DNA of 64,000 nt from Kribbella sp. VKM Ac-2569 (GTDB lineage Bacteria > Actinomycetota > Actinomycetes > Propionibacteriales > Kribbellaceae): the NCBI RefSeq assembly GCF_004216905.1, contig NZ_SGXJ01000003.1, forward strand, positions 558,001-622,000, written 5' to 3'. How positions within the stretch are numbered: position 1 is the first letter of the stretch; each line of letters opens with the position of its first letter. Of the stretch, positions 23,901 through 32,167 are shown in pieces. A program made the translations under genes and the position numbers. The notes below the pieces were generated by a model. That model was given only the letters and a program-made list of their open reading frames with translations, was not told the DNA's origin and searched no databases.

Positions 23901-25259
23901 ATGGCTGAACAGGTGGATGTCGTCGTGGTGGGGCTCGGGGTCGGCGGGGAGGAGACAGCTGGGAGGCTGGCGCAAGCGGGGCTGCGGGTGGTCGGGATCG
24001 AATCCCGGCTGGTCGGCGGTGAGTGCCCGTACTACGGGTGCATCCCGAGCAAGATGATGATCCGGGCCGCGAACCTGATCGCCGAGACCCGTCGCGTCGA
24101 CGGCATCGCAGGTTCGGCGACCGTGCAGCCGGACTGGACGCCGGTCGCGAAGCGGATCCGCGAGGAGGCGACCGACACCTGGAACGACCAGGTCGCCGTC
24201 GACCGGCTGGTGAACAAGGGCGCGACCGTGATCAAGGACGTCGCCACCGTCACCGGGCCGAACACGGTCCGCGCCGGCGACACCGAGTACGAGGCGGCCC
24301 GCGGCATCGTGATCGCGACCGGGACGGTGCCGTCCGTCCCACCGATCGATGGCCTGGCCGGTACGCCGTACTGGACGAATCGCGAGGCGATCGAGGTCGA
24401 GACGCTGCCCGAGTCGCTCGTCGTCCTCGGCGGCGGCGCGATCGGCATGGAGTTGGCGCAGGTGTTCGCCCGCTTCGGCGTACAGATCACCGTCGTCGAA
24501 GGTGCTCCCGAGGTGCTGTCGATGGAGGAACCTGAGTCGGGCGTGCTGGCACGCGAGGCGCTGGAGCGCGACGGCGTGACGTTCCGCCTCGGGGCACACG
24601 CGCAGCAGGTCGGGTACGCCGACGGCACGTTCACCGTCACGCTCGCGGACGGGGCGACGGCGAGCGGCGAGAAGTTGCTGGTGGCAACCGGTCGGCGGGT
24701 GGCGACCGCGGAGCTGGGCCTGGACAAGCTCGGTCTGGACCCGTCGGCGCGGCGGGTCGAGGTCGACGAGCACGTCCGCGCGGGCGACAAGGTCTGGGCG
24801 GTCGGCGACGTCACCGGGGTCGGCGCGTTCACCCACAACGCCATGTACCAGGCCGACATCGCGGTCCGCGACATTCTGCAAGAGGCGGACGCGCCGACCG
24901 CGAGCTACCACGCGATGCCGCGGGTCACGTTCACCGATCCGGAGATCGGTGCGGTCGGGCTGACCGAGAAGCAGGCGCGGGATGCGGGGCTGAATGTGCG
25001 GACCGGGTCGACCCCGATCCCGGCCTCGACGCGTGGCTGGATCCACAAGGCCGGCAACGAGGGCTTCATCAAGGTCGTCATGGACGCCGACCGCGGCGTG
25101 CTGGTCGGCGCGACGAGCGCGGGCCCGACGGGTGGCGAGGTGCTCAGCGCGCTGGCGGTCGCGGTGCACGCCGCCGTACCGGTGAACACGCTGCGTCAGA
25201 TGATCTACGCGTATCCGACTTTCCACCGTGCGATCAGTGAGGCGCTGAAGGAGCTGTGA
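23901..25259 (+). CDS. Pyridine nucleotide-disulfide oxidoreductase (FAD)
   Basis: A 452-residue paralogue of the lipoamide dehydrogenase/mercuric reductase family. FAD motif VVVVGLGVGGEETAGRLAQA, redox disulfide GECPYYGCIPSK, NAD motif VLGGGAIGMELAQVFARFG and VWAVGDVTG are intact. The C-terminal His-Glu dyad that lipoamide dehydrogenases use (HPxxxE) is replaced: the segment reads YAYPTFHRAISEAL. That points to a substrate other than dihydrolipoamide, as in LpdA-type quinone reductases of mycobacteria. ATG 23901 has GGGAG 10 nt upstream. It is divergent from the PstS-like gene. Confidence 0.88.
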   Translation: MAEQVDVVVVGLGVGGEETAGRLAQAGLRVVGIESRLVGGECPYYGCIPSKMMIRAANLIAETRRVDGIAGSATVQPDWTPVAKRIREEATDTWNDQVAVDRLVNKGATVIKDVATVTGPNTVRAGDTEYEAARGIVIATGTVPSVPPIDGLAGTPYWTNREAIEVETLPESLVVLGGGAIGMELAQVFARFGVQITVVEGAPEVLSMEEPESGVLAREALERDGVTFRLGAHAQQVGYADGTFTVTLADGATASGEKLLVATGRRVATAELGLDKLGLDPSARRVEVDEHVRAGDKVWAVGDVTGVGAFTHNAMYQADIAVRDILQEADAPTASYHAMPRVTFTDPEIGAVGLTEKQARDAGLNVRTGSTPIPASTRGWIHKAGNEGFIKVVMDADRGVLVGATSAGPTGGEVLSALAVAVHAAVPVNTLRQMIYAYPTFHRAISEALKEL

Positions 25260-25264
25260 GACTT

Positions 25265-25298
25265 CTTGTTGCGATTCGGTCGCAACAAGAACCAGAAT
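25265..25298 (+). promoter_or_regulatory. Nur-box-like operator and promoter of the cbiMQO operon
   Basis: CTTGTTGCGA-TTCGG-TCGCAACAAG (25265-25289) is a perfect 10-bp inverted repeat. Its core TTGC-N9-GCAA fits the recalled consensus of the nickel-responsive Fur-family regulator Nur (TTGCAA-N5-TTGCAA). TTGCGA (25269-25274) can serve as -35 and CAGAAT (25293-25298) as -10 at 18-bp spacing, with GTG 25305 six nt further on. A bound repressor would sit on the -35. Confidence 0.55.
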
Positions 25299-25304
25299 GA
25301 GCGC

Positions 25305-26324
25305 GTGCATGTCCCTGACGGTTTCTTCGACGCGCCCACGTCCGTCGCCACCGGTCTGATTGCGGCCGGGGCGGTCGGCTTCAGCCTGCAGCGGGCGAAT
25401 CGTGAGCTCCGCGAGACCGGTCCGGCGCTGGCCGGGCTGACCGCGGCGTTCGTGTTCGCGGTGCAGATGGTGAACTTCCCGGTCGGCGCGGGTACCAGCG
25501 GTCACCTGCTCGGAGGCGCGCTCGCGGCTGCGCTGGTCGGGCCGTGGACCGCCGTGCTGGTGATGTCGACGGTGCTCCTGGTGCAGGGGCTGTTGTTCGC
25601 CGACGGCGGGCTGACGGCGCTGGGTACGAACATCACGTTGATGGGCCTGATCACAGTGCTCGTGGGTTATTTCCTAACCCGGGCGCTGCTGAAGGTGCTG
25701 CCGCGCCGGGTCGGCAGCGTCGTACCGGCGGCGACCGTCGGCGCGCTGGTGTCGGTGCCGGTCGCGGCCCTGGCGTTCACCGGGCTGTACTCGATCGGCG
25801 GCGCGGTCGATATCCCGATCGGCAAACTCGCGACGGCGATGGTCGGCTGGCACGTCCTGGTCGGGATCGGCGAGGCGGTGATCACCGCGGCCGTGCTGAG
25901 CGCGGTCGTGGCGACTCGGCCGGACCTCGTGTACGCCGCTCGGCACCTGCAGCAGGACCTGGTCCTGGTCGATGCCGACGGCAACACTTCCACGGTGTCG
26001 CCGGACAGGCCGATCGCCGCCAAGCCGGCCGGCCGATCGCTCGGTGTGGGGATTGCGGTGACGCTCCTCGTGGCGGGCGGGTTGAGCCTGTTCGCGAGCG
26101 CGCATCCGGACGGGCTGGAGTTCGTCGGCGCCAAGCTCGGGTTCGAGGGCGCGGCGAAGAACTCGGCGGTCGCGGGCAGTCCGCTGGCCGACTACGGCGT
26201 ACATGGGATCGGCAACGCACAGGTGTCCGGCGCGCTGGCCGGGATCATCGGCGTACTGGTGACGATCGTCGTCGGCCTTGCGATTGCGAAGCTCGCCTCT
26301 CTGCGGGCAAACAAGGCGTCATGA
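25305..26324 (+). CDS. cbiM: ECF-type nickel/cobalt transporter S component, CbiM with fused CbiN-like tail
   Basis: A 339-residue polytopic membrane protein that captures Co2+ or Ni2+. The N-terminus must be processed to MHVPDGFF because the Met1-His2 pair coordinates the metal in this family; this sets the start at GTG 25305 rather than the open frame upstream. GTSGHLLGGALAAALVGPWT carries further metal ligands. The last 100 residues (a helix, a periplasmic loop SAHPDGLEFVGAKLGF with SPLADYGV, and a final helix) correspond to CbiN/PDGLE. It is first in an operon with EcfT and EcfA, joined by 4-bp overlaps. Confidence 0.92.
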   Translation: MHVPDGFFDAPTSVATGLIAAGAVGFSLQRANRELRETGPALAGLTAAFVFAVQMVNFPVGAGTSGHLLGGALAAALVGPWTAVLVMSTVLLVQGLLFADGGLTALGTNITLMGLITVLVGYFLTRALLKVLPRRVGSVVPAATVGALVSVPVAALAFTGLYSIGGAVDIPIGKLATAMVGWHVLVGIGEAVITAAVLSAVVATRPDLVYAARHLQQDLVLVDADGNTSTVSPDRPIAAKPAGRSLGVGIAVTLLVAGGLSLFASAHPDGLEFVGAKLGFEGAAKNSAVAGSPLADYGVHGIGNAQVSGALAGIIGVLVTIVVGLAIAKLASLRANKAS

Positions 26325-27079
26325 GTGGGGACGGCCTGCTCGTCGCGGTGGACAGTCCGGTCCATCGCGTCCCGGCGCAGGTGAAGCTGGTCGCGCTGTT
26401 CGTGTTCGTGCTCGCGGTCGTCTCCACGCCGGCCGCGATCTTCTGGGCGTTCGGCCTGTACGCCGTGATGCTCGTCGCGGCCGTGGCCGTGGCGAAGTTG
26501 CCGGCGACCGTGGTGTCGCGGCGGCTCGCGGTCGAGACGCCCTTCATCGTCTTCGCGTTGTTGCTGCCGTTCGTCGCGACCGGCCCGCAGGTCGACGTAC
26601 TCGGGCTGCACCTGTCGCAGTCGGGTGTGCTCGGCGCTTGGAACGTGCTGGCGAAGGGGACGCTCGGCGTGATCGCGGCGATCCTGTTGTCGGCGACGAC
26701 GGCGCCGCGCGACCTGCTGGCCGGGCTCGAGCGGCTGCGACTGCCGGCGACTCTCGTGGCGATCCTGTCGTTCATGGTTCGGTACCTGAGTGTCGTGTCG
26801 GACGACCTGCACCGGATGCGAGTCGCTCGGGAATCCCGCGGGTACACGGGTGGCCGGGTCGGTCATCTGAAGGCGGTCGCCGGGGGAGTGGGCGCGCTGT
26901 TCGTGCGGAGTTTCGAGCGTGGTGAGCGCGTCCATCTGGCGATGCGCTCGCGTGGATACACCGGACGAATGCCGCTGCTCAGCGTCTCGGGCGCGACCCG
27001 GGCGCAGTGGTTCGAGGGTTTGGCGATCTCCCTGGCCGCGGTGACGATCGCGGTCGCGGCTAGGGTGGTGAGCTTGTGA
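26321..27079 (+). CDS. cbiQ: ECF transporter T component, CbiQ
   Basis: A 252-residue membrane coupling protein of the group I ECF importer. After hydrophobic helices it has RVARESRGYTGGRVGH and HLAMRSRGYTGRMP, the two Ala-Arg-Gly-type coupling helices that grip the ATPases. ATG 26321 overlaps the cbiM stop (ATGA), and its own stop overlaps cbiO. Together the three genes make a complete CbiMNQO transporter. Confidence 0.92.
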   Translation: MSGDGLLVAVDSPVHRVPAQVKLVALFVFVLAVVSTPAAIFWAFGLYAVMLVAAVAVAKLPATVVSRRLAVETPFIVFALLLPFVATGPQVDVLGLHLSQSGVLGAWNVLAKGTLGVIAAILLSATTAPRDLLAGLERLRLPATLVAILSFMVRYLSVVSDDLHRMRVARESRGYTGGRVGHLKAVAGGVGALFVRSFERGERVHLAMRSRGYTGRMPLLSVSGATRAQWFEGLAISLAAVTIAVAARVVSL

Positions 27080-27849
27080 GCGGTCCTGCGATTCAGGTCG
27101 AGCGGCTGGTGTTCGCCTATCCCGACGGGCGGCAGGCGCTGTTCGGTGTCGACTTCACCGTGGAGCGCGGTGAACGGGTCGCGCTGCTCGGTCCGAACGG
27201 CGCCGGTAAGACCACGCTCGTACTGCATCTCAACGGCATCCTGGGGTCGGTCGCCGGTGGAACCGGGAGCGGCCGCATCCAGATCGGCGGCACCGGGCTG
27301 CACCGGGAGCACCTGACCGAGATCCGGCGCAAGGTCGGTCTGGTCTTCCAGGACCCGGACGACCAGCTGTTCATGCCAACGGTCCGCGACGACGTGGCGT
27401 TCGGTCCCGCCAACCTCGGTTTGCGCGGCTCGGAGCTCGACGATCGCGTCCACGAGGCGCTCGTCCAGGTCGGCATGCAGGACCAAGCCGACCTCGCCCC
27501 GCACCACCTGTCGTTCGGTCAGCGTCGTCGGGTCGCCGTCGCCACGGTCCTCGCGATGCGTCCCGAAGTACTGGTCCTCGATGAGCCGTCGAGCAACCTC
27601 GATCCCGCCGCCCGCCGCGAGCTCGCGGACATCCTCGCCGGACTCGACGTCACGCTGCTGATGATCACCCACGACCTGCCGTACGCGCTGCAGCTGTGCG
27701 AGCGGAGCCTGTTGATGGACGGCGGCCGGATCGTGGCCGACGGCAAGACCCGCGACCTGCTCGGCGACGCCGACCTGATGGCCGCGCACCGTCTCGAGCT
27801 GCCGTACGGTTTCGACCCCCTCTCCGTCCCCGGTCCGGAGCGTTCCTAA
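27076..27849 (+). CDS. cbiO: ECF transporter ATPase, CbiO
   Basis: A 257-residue ABC ATPase. Walker A GPNGAGKTTL, Q-loop VGLVFQDPDDQLF, signature LSFGQRRRVAVATVL, Walker B VLVLDEPSSNLD and switch TLLMITHDLPYA are all present; the signature LSFGQ replaces LSGGQ. It energises CbiMQ as a homodimer. It is the last gene of the operon, with GTG overlapping the cbiQ stop by 4 bp. Confidence 0.93.
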   Translation: MSGPAIQVERLVFAYPDGRQALFGVDFTVERGERVALLGPNGAGKTTLVLHLNGILGSVAGGTGSGRIQIGGTGLHREHLTEIRRKVGLVFQDPDDQLFMPTVRDDVAFGPANLGLRGSELDDRVHEALVQVGMQDQADLAPHHLSFGQRRRVAVATVLAMRPEVLVLDEPSSNLDPAARRELADILAGLDVTLLMITHDLPYALQLCERSLLMDGGRIVADGKTRDLLGDADLMAAHRLELPYGFDPLSVPGPERS

Positions 27850-27860
27850 AGGTGCTAGTT

Positions 27861-27873
27861 GGTGACAGTCACC
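27861..27873. promoter_or_regulatory. Palindrome downstream of cbiO
   Basis: GGTGAC-A-GTCACC is a perfect 6-bp inverted repeat 12 bp after the cbiO stop. A looser GGTGAA-TTT-GTTACC follows at 27884-27898. They could be operators of the SGNH hydrolase gene or a weak terminator. No T-run follows. Confidence 0.3.
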
Positions 27874-27988
27874 TGGAATCCACGGTGAATTTGTTACCAA
27901 GCCCTTGTGTGTTACTGGCGGGTCGGGGGAAGGTGACGTTGAGTACTTCAGTCGCTACCTCCCGCTCAGGCAAAGGCGGTCCGCCCCC

Positions 27989-28774
27989 ATGAAGTCATTC
28001 GCCAGTTTGCTCACTGCCGCGGCCCTCGGTGCCGCGATGCTGCTCAGCCCGGGTGTCGCGCAGGCCGCGGCGCCGAACTACGTCGCACTCGGCGACTCGT
28101 ACGCCTCCGGTGTCGGGACCCGCTCCTACATCGAGAGCAGCGGGTCCTGCCAGCGCTCCACGAAGGCGTACGCGTACATCGACGCCGGCCGGATCGGCGC
28201 GAACCTCACGTTCGTGGCATGCTCCGGCGCCAGGGTCGCCGATGTCACCGCGAATCAGCTGCCGTCGGTGACGAGATCGACCAACATCGTCTCCGTCCAG
28301 GTCGGCGGCAACGATGCCGGCTTCTCGTCGGTGATCACCGAGTGCGCGAAGCCGTCCTGGCTCGCCGACTGCACCGGTGCGGTCGCGAACGCGCAGTCGA
28401 TCATCAACAACACGCTCCCCGGCCGGCTCAACACGCTGTACTCGTCGATCCGCAGCCGGGCATCGTCGGCGAAGGTCGTCGTGGTCGGGTACCCGCGCCT
28501 GTTCAACGGCACCGACTGCAACGCCGGCACCTTCTTCAGCCCGGACGAGATGACCAGGCTGAACGCGACCGCCGACCTGCTGAACTCGAAGGTCTCGGCC
28601 TCGGCGAGCGCGGCCGGTTTCACGTTCGTGGACCCGACGTCGATCTTCATCGGGCACGCGGTCTGCGGCAGCCCGGAGTGGATCAACGGGCTGTCCAACC
28701 CGGTCAGCGAGTCCTACCACCCGAACGTGACCGGTCAGGCGTCGTACGCCGGCCTCGTCCAACCCGCCCTCTGA
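27989..28774 (+). CDS. Secreted SGNH/GDSL hydrolase
   Basis: A 261-residue exported esterase or lipase. The signal peptide MKSFASLLTAAALGAAMLLS ends at AQA-AAP. SGNH blocks follow: VALGDSYASGVG (Ser), FVACSGARVADV (Gly), VQVGGNDAGFSS (Asn) and SYHPNVTGQASYA (His). Conserved cysteines suggest disulfides as in Streptomyces SEST-type esterases. ATG 27989 starts the signal peptide directly. The gene stands alone between the metal importer and the glycosylase. Confidence 0.9.
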   Translation: MKSFASLLTAAALGAAMLLSPGVAQAAAPNYVALGDSYASGVGTRSYIESSGSCQRSTKAYAYIDAGRIGANLTFVACSGARVADVTANQLPSVTRSTNIVSVQVGGNDAGFSSVITECAKPSWLADCTGAVANAQSIINNTLPGRLNTLYSSIRSRASSAKVVVVGYPRLFNGTDCNAGTFFSPDEMTRLNATADLLNSKVSASASAAGFTFVDPTSIFIGHAVCGSPEWINGLSNPVSESYHPNVTGQASYAGLVQPAL

Positions 28775-28832
28775 TCACAGGCTCCTCGTATTTCGGGATG
28801 CGCTCCCGCCTGGTTCGTGGTGTCATGCAGGG

Positions 28833-29837
28833 GTGGCGCGGAGGTCTGTGGACTGGTTACTGGCCGCCAGGATGCAGGCCAACTGCCTCGCGCGTCCGGT
28901 GAACGAGGCCGGCCCCGGAGGGGTGGCCGACGTCGTACGCCGGGCGGGGGGACTCCAGGCCCAGACCTGGCGAGGAGCGTCGTACGCCGTCCGCGCCCGA
29001 TCGACCGCGACAACGCTCGCCGACGTCGCGACCGCCCAGGAAACCGACCGCTCCGTGATCCGCGGCTGGTTCATGCGCGGCACCCTCCAACTCGTCGCGA
29101 CCGAGGACGCCGGCCCGCTGCTCGGCCTGCTCGGCCCGAAACTGATCAAGGACACCGAACGCCGGTACGGCGAACTCGGCCTGCCGGACCGCATCCGCGC
29201 CGAGGCCGCCGACGTACTCGAGGAGTGCCTGCTGACCCACGGTCCGTGCAACCGCGCCGAACTGGCCGACGTACTGCTGCGCGCCGGGCTGATCGCGGAG
29301 CCGAAAGGGCAGGCGGTGTACGCGCTCATCCGGTACACGGGCATGCTCGGACGGCTCTGCTACGGACCCGGCGAAACCTGGGTAGCTGTTCGCGACTGGC
29401 TGGGCAAGCCGCTGGTCCTCGAAGGCGACCCCGAGGATCTGGCCCGCCGCTACCTGACCGCCTACGGCCCAGCCACCGCACGCGACTTCGCGACCTGGTC
29501 GGGCCTGCCGGTCCCGCTCGCCCGCCGAGCCGTGGAGGCGGTGGCCACGACGTCCTTCGAGATCGAGACCACCGAACTCCACGCCGTCGAGGACCTGCCC
29601 GGATGCCACGACGTACGCCTGGTGGGCGAGTTCGACACCTATCTACTCGGCTATCAGAACCGCCACTTCGACCTACCGACCTCGATCTTCCCCGGCGGTG
29701 GCATGCTGCGTCCCGCAGTCGTGCAAGCCGGCCGCCCGATCGGCACCTGGCAGCACGCCACCCTCGAGGTCGACCTCTTCGAACCAGCGGACCTGACCCA
29801 GGAACTCGCCGACCTCGCCCGCTTCTCAGGCCACTGA
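28833..29837 (+). CDS. Winged-helix DNA glycosylase of the AlkZ/YcaQ family
   Basis: A 334-residue HTH_42 (DUF1006) protein. Near the N-terminus it has GGLQAQTWRGASYAVRAR, in which Gln42 and Gln44 form the Q-phi-Q catalytic motif described for Streptomyces AlkZ, which excises bulky alkyl adducts and unhooks interstrand crosslinks. SVIRGWFMRGTLQLVATED is the usual following helix-strand block. GTG 28833 gives this standard start; GTG 28848 with GGAGG 3 nt upstream is an alternative. It converges on the short UvrA gene with a 12-bp overlap, so two DNA-repair genes sit side by side. Confidence 0.85.
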   Translation: MARRSVDWLLAARMQANCLARPVNEAGPGGVADVVRRAGGLQAQTWRGASYAVRARSTATTLADVATAQETDRSVIRGWFMRGTLQLVATEDAGPLLGLLGPKLIKDTERRYGELGLPDRIRAEAADVLEECLLTHGPCNRAELADVLLRAGLIAEPKGQAVYALIRYTGMLGRLCYGPGETWVAVRDWLGKPLVLEGDPEDLARRYLTAYGPATARDFATWSGLPVPLARRAVEAVATTSFEIETTELHAVEDLPGCHDVRLVGEFDTYLLGYQNRHFDLPTSIFPGGGMLRPAVVQAGRPIGTWQHATLEVDLFEPADLTQELADLARFSGH

Positions 29838-32087
29838 CACGTACTCGCGGAGATGCTCCGCAGTGATGGTCGGGCTGCTTTCCACCAGGTCAGCGGGCGT
29901 CCCGGTGAAGACGACCTGACCGCCGTCGTGGCCGGCTCCCGGGCCGATGTCGATGAGCCAGTCGGCATGCGCCATCACCGCTTGGTGATGCTCGATCACG
30001 ATGACCGTGTTGCCTTGATCGACGAGGGTGCCGAGCATGCCGAGGAGCTTGTCGACGTCGGCGAGGTGCAGTCCGGTCGTCGGCTCGTCGAGGATGTAGA
30101 TCGACCCGGTCCGGCCCATGTTGATCGCCAGCTTGAGCCGCTGACGTTCACCACCCGACAGCGTGGTCAGCGGCTGCCCGAGCCCGATGTACCCCAGCCC
30201 GACCGTCGCGAGCCGATCCAGGATCGTCCGCGCCGTACCGGTCCCGAAGAACTCCCGCGCCTCGGCCACCGTCATCCGCAGCACTTCGCTGATGTTCTTG
30301 CCACGCAGCCGATACTCGAGCACCTCGGCCGTGAACCGGGCGCCGTTGCAGTCCTCGCACACCGACGCGACCTCGGCCATCATCGCGAGGTCCGTGTACA
30401 CCAGCCCGATGCCCTTGCAGGTCGGACAGGCACCGACCGAGTTCGCGCTGAACAACCCGGGCTTCACCTTGTTGGCCTTGGCGAACGCCGCGCGAATGGG
30501 ATCCAGCAGTCCTGTGTACGTCGCCGGATTGCTCCGCTTCGACCCGCGGATCGGTTCCTGACCCGCGATGATCACGCCGTCCCGCCCCGCCAGCGAGCCG
30601 TGGATCAGCGAACTCTTCCCGGAACCCGCGACCCCGGTCACCACCGTGAGCACGCCGAGCGGAACGTCCACACTCACATCCCGCAGATTGTGCAGCGACG
30701 CATGCTCGATCGCGATCTTCCCGGTTGGCCGCCGTACGTCGTCCCGCACGGTCACCCGGTGATCGAGGTACTGCCCGGTGAGCGTGCCGGACGTCTTCAA
30801 ACCGTCCACGTCGCCGGCGTAGCAGAGCCGCCCGCCGGACAGGCCAGCGCCCGGGCCGAGATCGACGACGTGATCGGCGATCCGGATCGTCTCCGGCTTG
30901 TGCTCGACGACCAGCACCGTGTTGCCCTTGTCCCGCAGTTGCAGCAGCAGGTCGTTCATCTGCTGGATGTCGTGCGGATGCAGGCCGACCGTCGGCTCGT
31001 CGAACACATAGGTGACATCGCTCAGGCTGGACCCGAGATGGCGCACCAACTTCACCCGCTGTGCCTCACCGCCGGACAGCGTCGACGACTCGCGATCCAG
31101 GCTCAGGTACCCGAGCCCGATCGTCACGAAGGATTCGAGCAAATGCCGGAGCCCGTCCAGCATCGGCCCGACCCCAGAATGCTTGACCCCGGCAACGAAC
31201 TCGGCCAGATCGCTGATCTGCATCGCCGAACACTCACCGATCGTTCGCCCGTCCACGGTCACACTCCGGGCCGCTGCGTTGAGCCGTACGCCGCCGCACT
31301 CCGTGCACGTCTCCTGCCGGATCGCGCGCTCGGCGAACGCCCGAGCGTGACTCTGCATCGACTGCGGATCTTTGCTCAGGTACTGCCGTTTCAGCTTGCT
31401 GATGAGCCCTTCGAAGGTCAGGTTGCTCTTCCCGACCCGGATCTTCATCGGCTCCTGGTGCAGGAACTGCTGCCAGGCCTCGGCCGGATAGTCCTTCAGC
31501 GGCAGGTCCGGGTCGAACAGGCCCGACTGGGCCATCAGTTGCCAGTGCCAACTGTCGATCGAGTACCCGGGCGCCTTGATGGGCCCTTGGTTGAGGGTCT
31601 TCTCGCGATCCACGAGCTCGTCGAGATTGAACTCAGTGGTCCGCCCGAGCCCCTCGCACACCGGGCACATACCTTCGGCCCGGTTGAAGCTGAAGACCGA
31701 GGGCGGCCCGGCGTACGGCGTACCGGCGCGGCTGAACAACACCCGCAGCATGGTGTGGGCGTCGGTTGCCGTACCGACGGTGGAGCGGGCGTTGGCGCCG
31801 ATCCGTTCCTGGTCGACGATGATCGCGGCGGACAGGTTCCGCAGCGCGTCCACGTCCGGCCGGCCGAGGCTCGGCATGAAGTTCTGCACGAACGCGGTGT
31901 AGGTCTCGTTGATGAGCCGCTGGGACTCGGCGGCGATGGTGTCGAAGACGAGTGAGGACTTGCCGGAACCGGAGACTCCGGTGAAGACGGTGAGCCGGCG
32001 TTTCGGGATGTCGAGCGAGACGCCGCTGAGGTTGTTCTCGCGGGCGCCGCGCACCTGGATGACGTCGTGACTGTCAGCAGGAAGCAT
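29826..32087 (-). CDS. Short UvrA-like excinuclease ABC ATPase
   Basis: A 753-residue tandem ABC ATPase, about 200 residues shorter than canonical UvrA. Walker A motifs GVSGSGKSS and GVAGSGKSS, signatures LSGGEAQRV and LSGGERQRL, and four CxxC pairs (CPVC, CTEC, CPTC, CEDC) for zinc are present. This size class lacks the UvrB-binding insertion and includes drug self-resistance or DNA-damage-tolerance proteins found with antibiotic clusters. It would bind damaged or intercalated DNA. ATG 32087 lies just downstream of the palindrome TTCAATG-N4-CATTGAA, and a MarR gene lies 80 bp upstream on the same strand. Confidence 0.9.
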   Translation of the reverse strand: MLPADSHDVIQVRGARENNLSGVSLDIPKRRLTVFTGVSGSGKSSLVFDTIAAESQRLINETYTAFVQNFMPSLGRPDVDALRNLSAAIIVDQERIGANARSTVGTATDAHTMLRVLFSRAGTPYAGPPSVFSFNRAEGMCPVCEGLGRTTEFNLDELVDREKTLNQGPIKAPGYSIDSWHWQLMAQSGLFDPDLPLKDYPAEAWQQFLHQEPMKIRVGKSNLTFEGLISKLKRQYLSKDPQSMQSHARAFAERAIRQETCTECGGVRLNAAARSVTVDGRTIGECSAMQISDLAEFVAGVKHSGVGPMLDGLRHLLESFVTIGLGYLSLDRESSTLSGGEAQRVKLVRHLGSSLSDVTYVFDEPTVGLHPHDIQQMNDLLLQLRDKGNTVLVVEHKPETIRIADHVVDLGPGAGLSGGRLCYAGDVDGLKTSGTLTGQYLDHRVTVRDDVRRPTGKIAIEHASLHNLRDVSVDVPLGVLTVVTGVAGSGKSSLIHGSLAGRDGVIIAGQEPIRGSKRSNPATYTGLLDPIRAAFAKANKVKPGLFSANSVGACPTCKGIGLVYTDLAMMAEVASVCEDCNGARFTAEVLEYRLRGKNISEVLRMTVAEAREFFGTGTARTILDRLATVGLGYIGLGQPLTTLSGGERQRLKLAINMGRTGSIYILDEPTTGLHLADVDKLLGMLGTLVDQGNTVIVIEHHQAVMAHADWLIDIGPGAGHDGGQVVFTGTPADLVESSPTITAEHLREYVSVA

Positions 32088-32089
32088 CC

Positions 32090-32107
32090 TTCAATGGTCT
32101 CATTGAA
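32090..32107. promoter_or_regulatory. 18-bp palindromic operator at the UvrA-like gene start
   Basis: TTCAATG-GTCT-CATTGAA begins 3 bp upstream of the ATG at 32087. A bound dimer would cover the start region. The adjacent MarR regulator is the obvious candidate, but its other site at 32717 has a different sequence, so another repressor is possible. A small hairpin CCAGCC-N5-GGCTGG at 32135-32151 may end the MarR transcript. Confidence 0.45.
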
Positions 32108-32167
32108 CCGCCCATACGAACTTGGCTCCGCTTCCCAGCCAGGCGGGCTGGAAAAGTCTCAACACCG

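Noticed and set aside
25260-25304. Cobalamin riboswitch upstream of cbiM
   Set aside because: Only 45 bp separate the genes, too short for the aptamer. The inverted repeat is better explained as a protein operator.
29853-31955. 700-codon + strand frame antisense to the UvrA-like gene
   Set aside because: Composition is that of a shadow frame (His/Arg/Gln-rich, no domain), whereas the minus strand has complete ABC and zinc motifs. The same applies to long antisense frames at 7640-9655, 13565-15397, 22415-23767 and 48437-50113.
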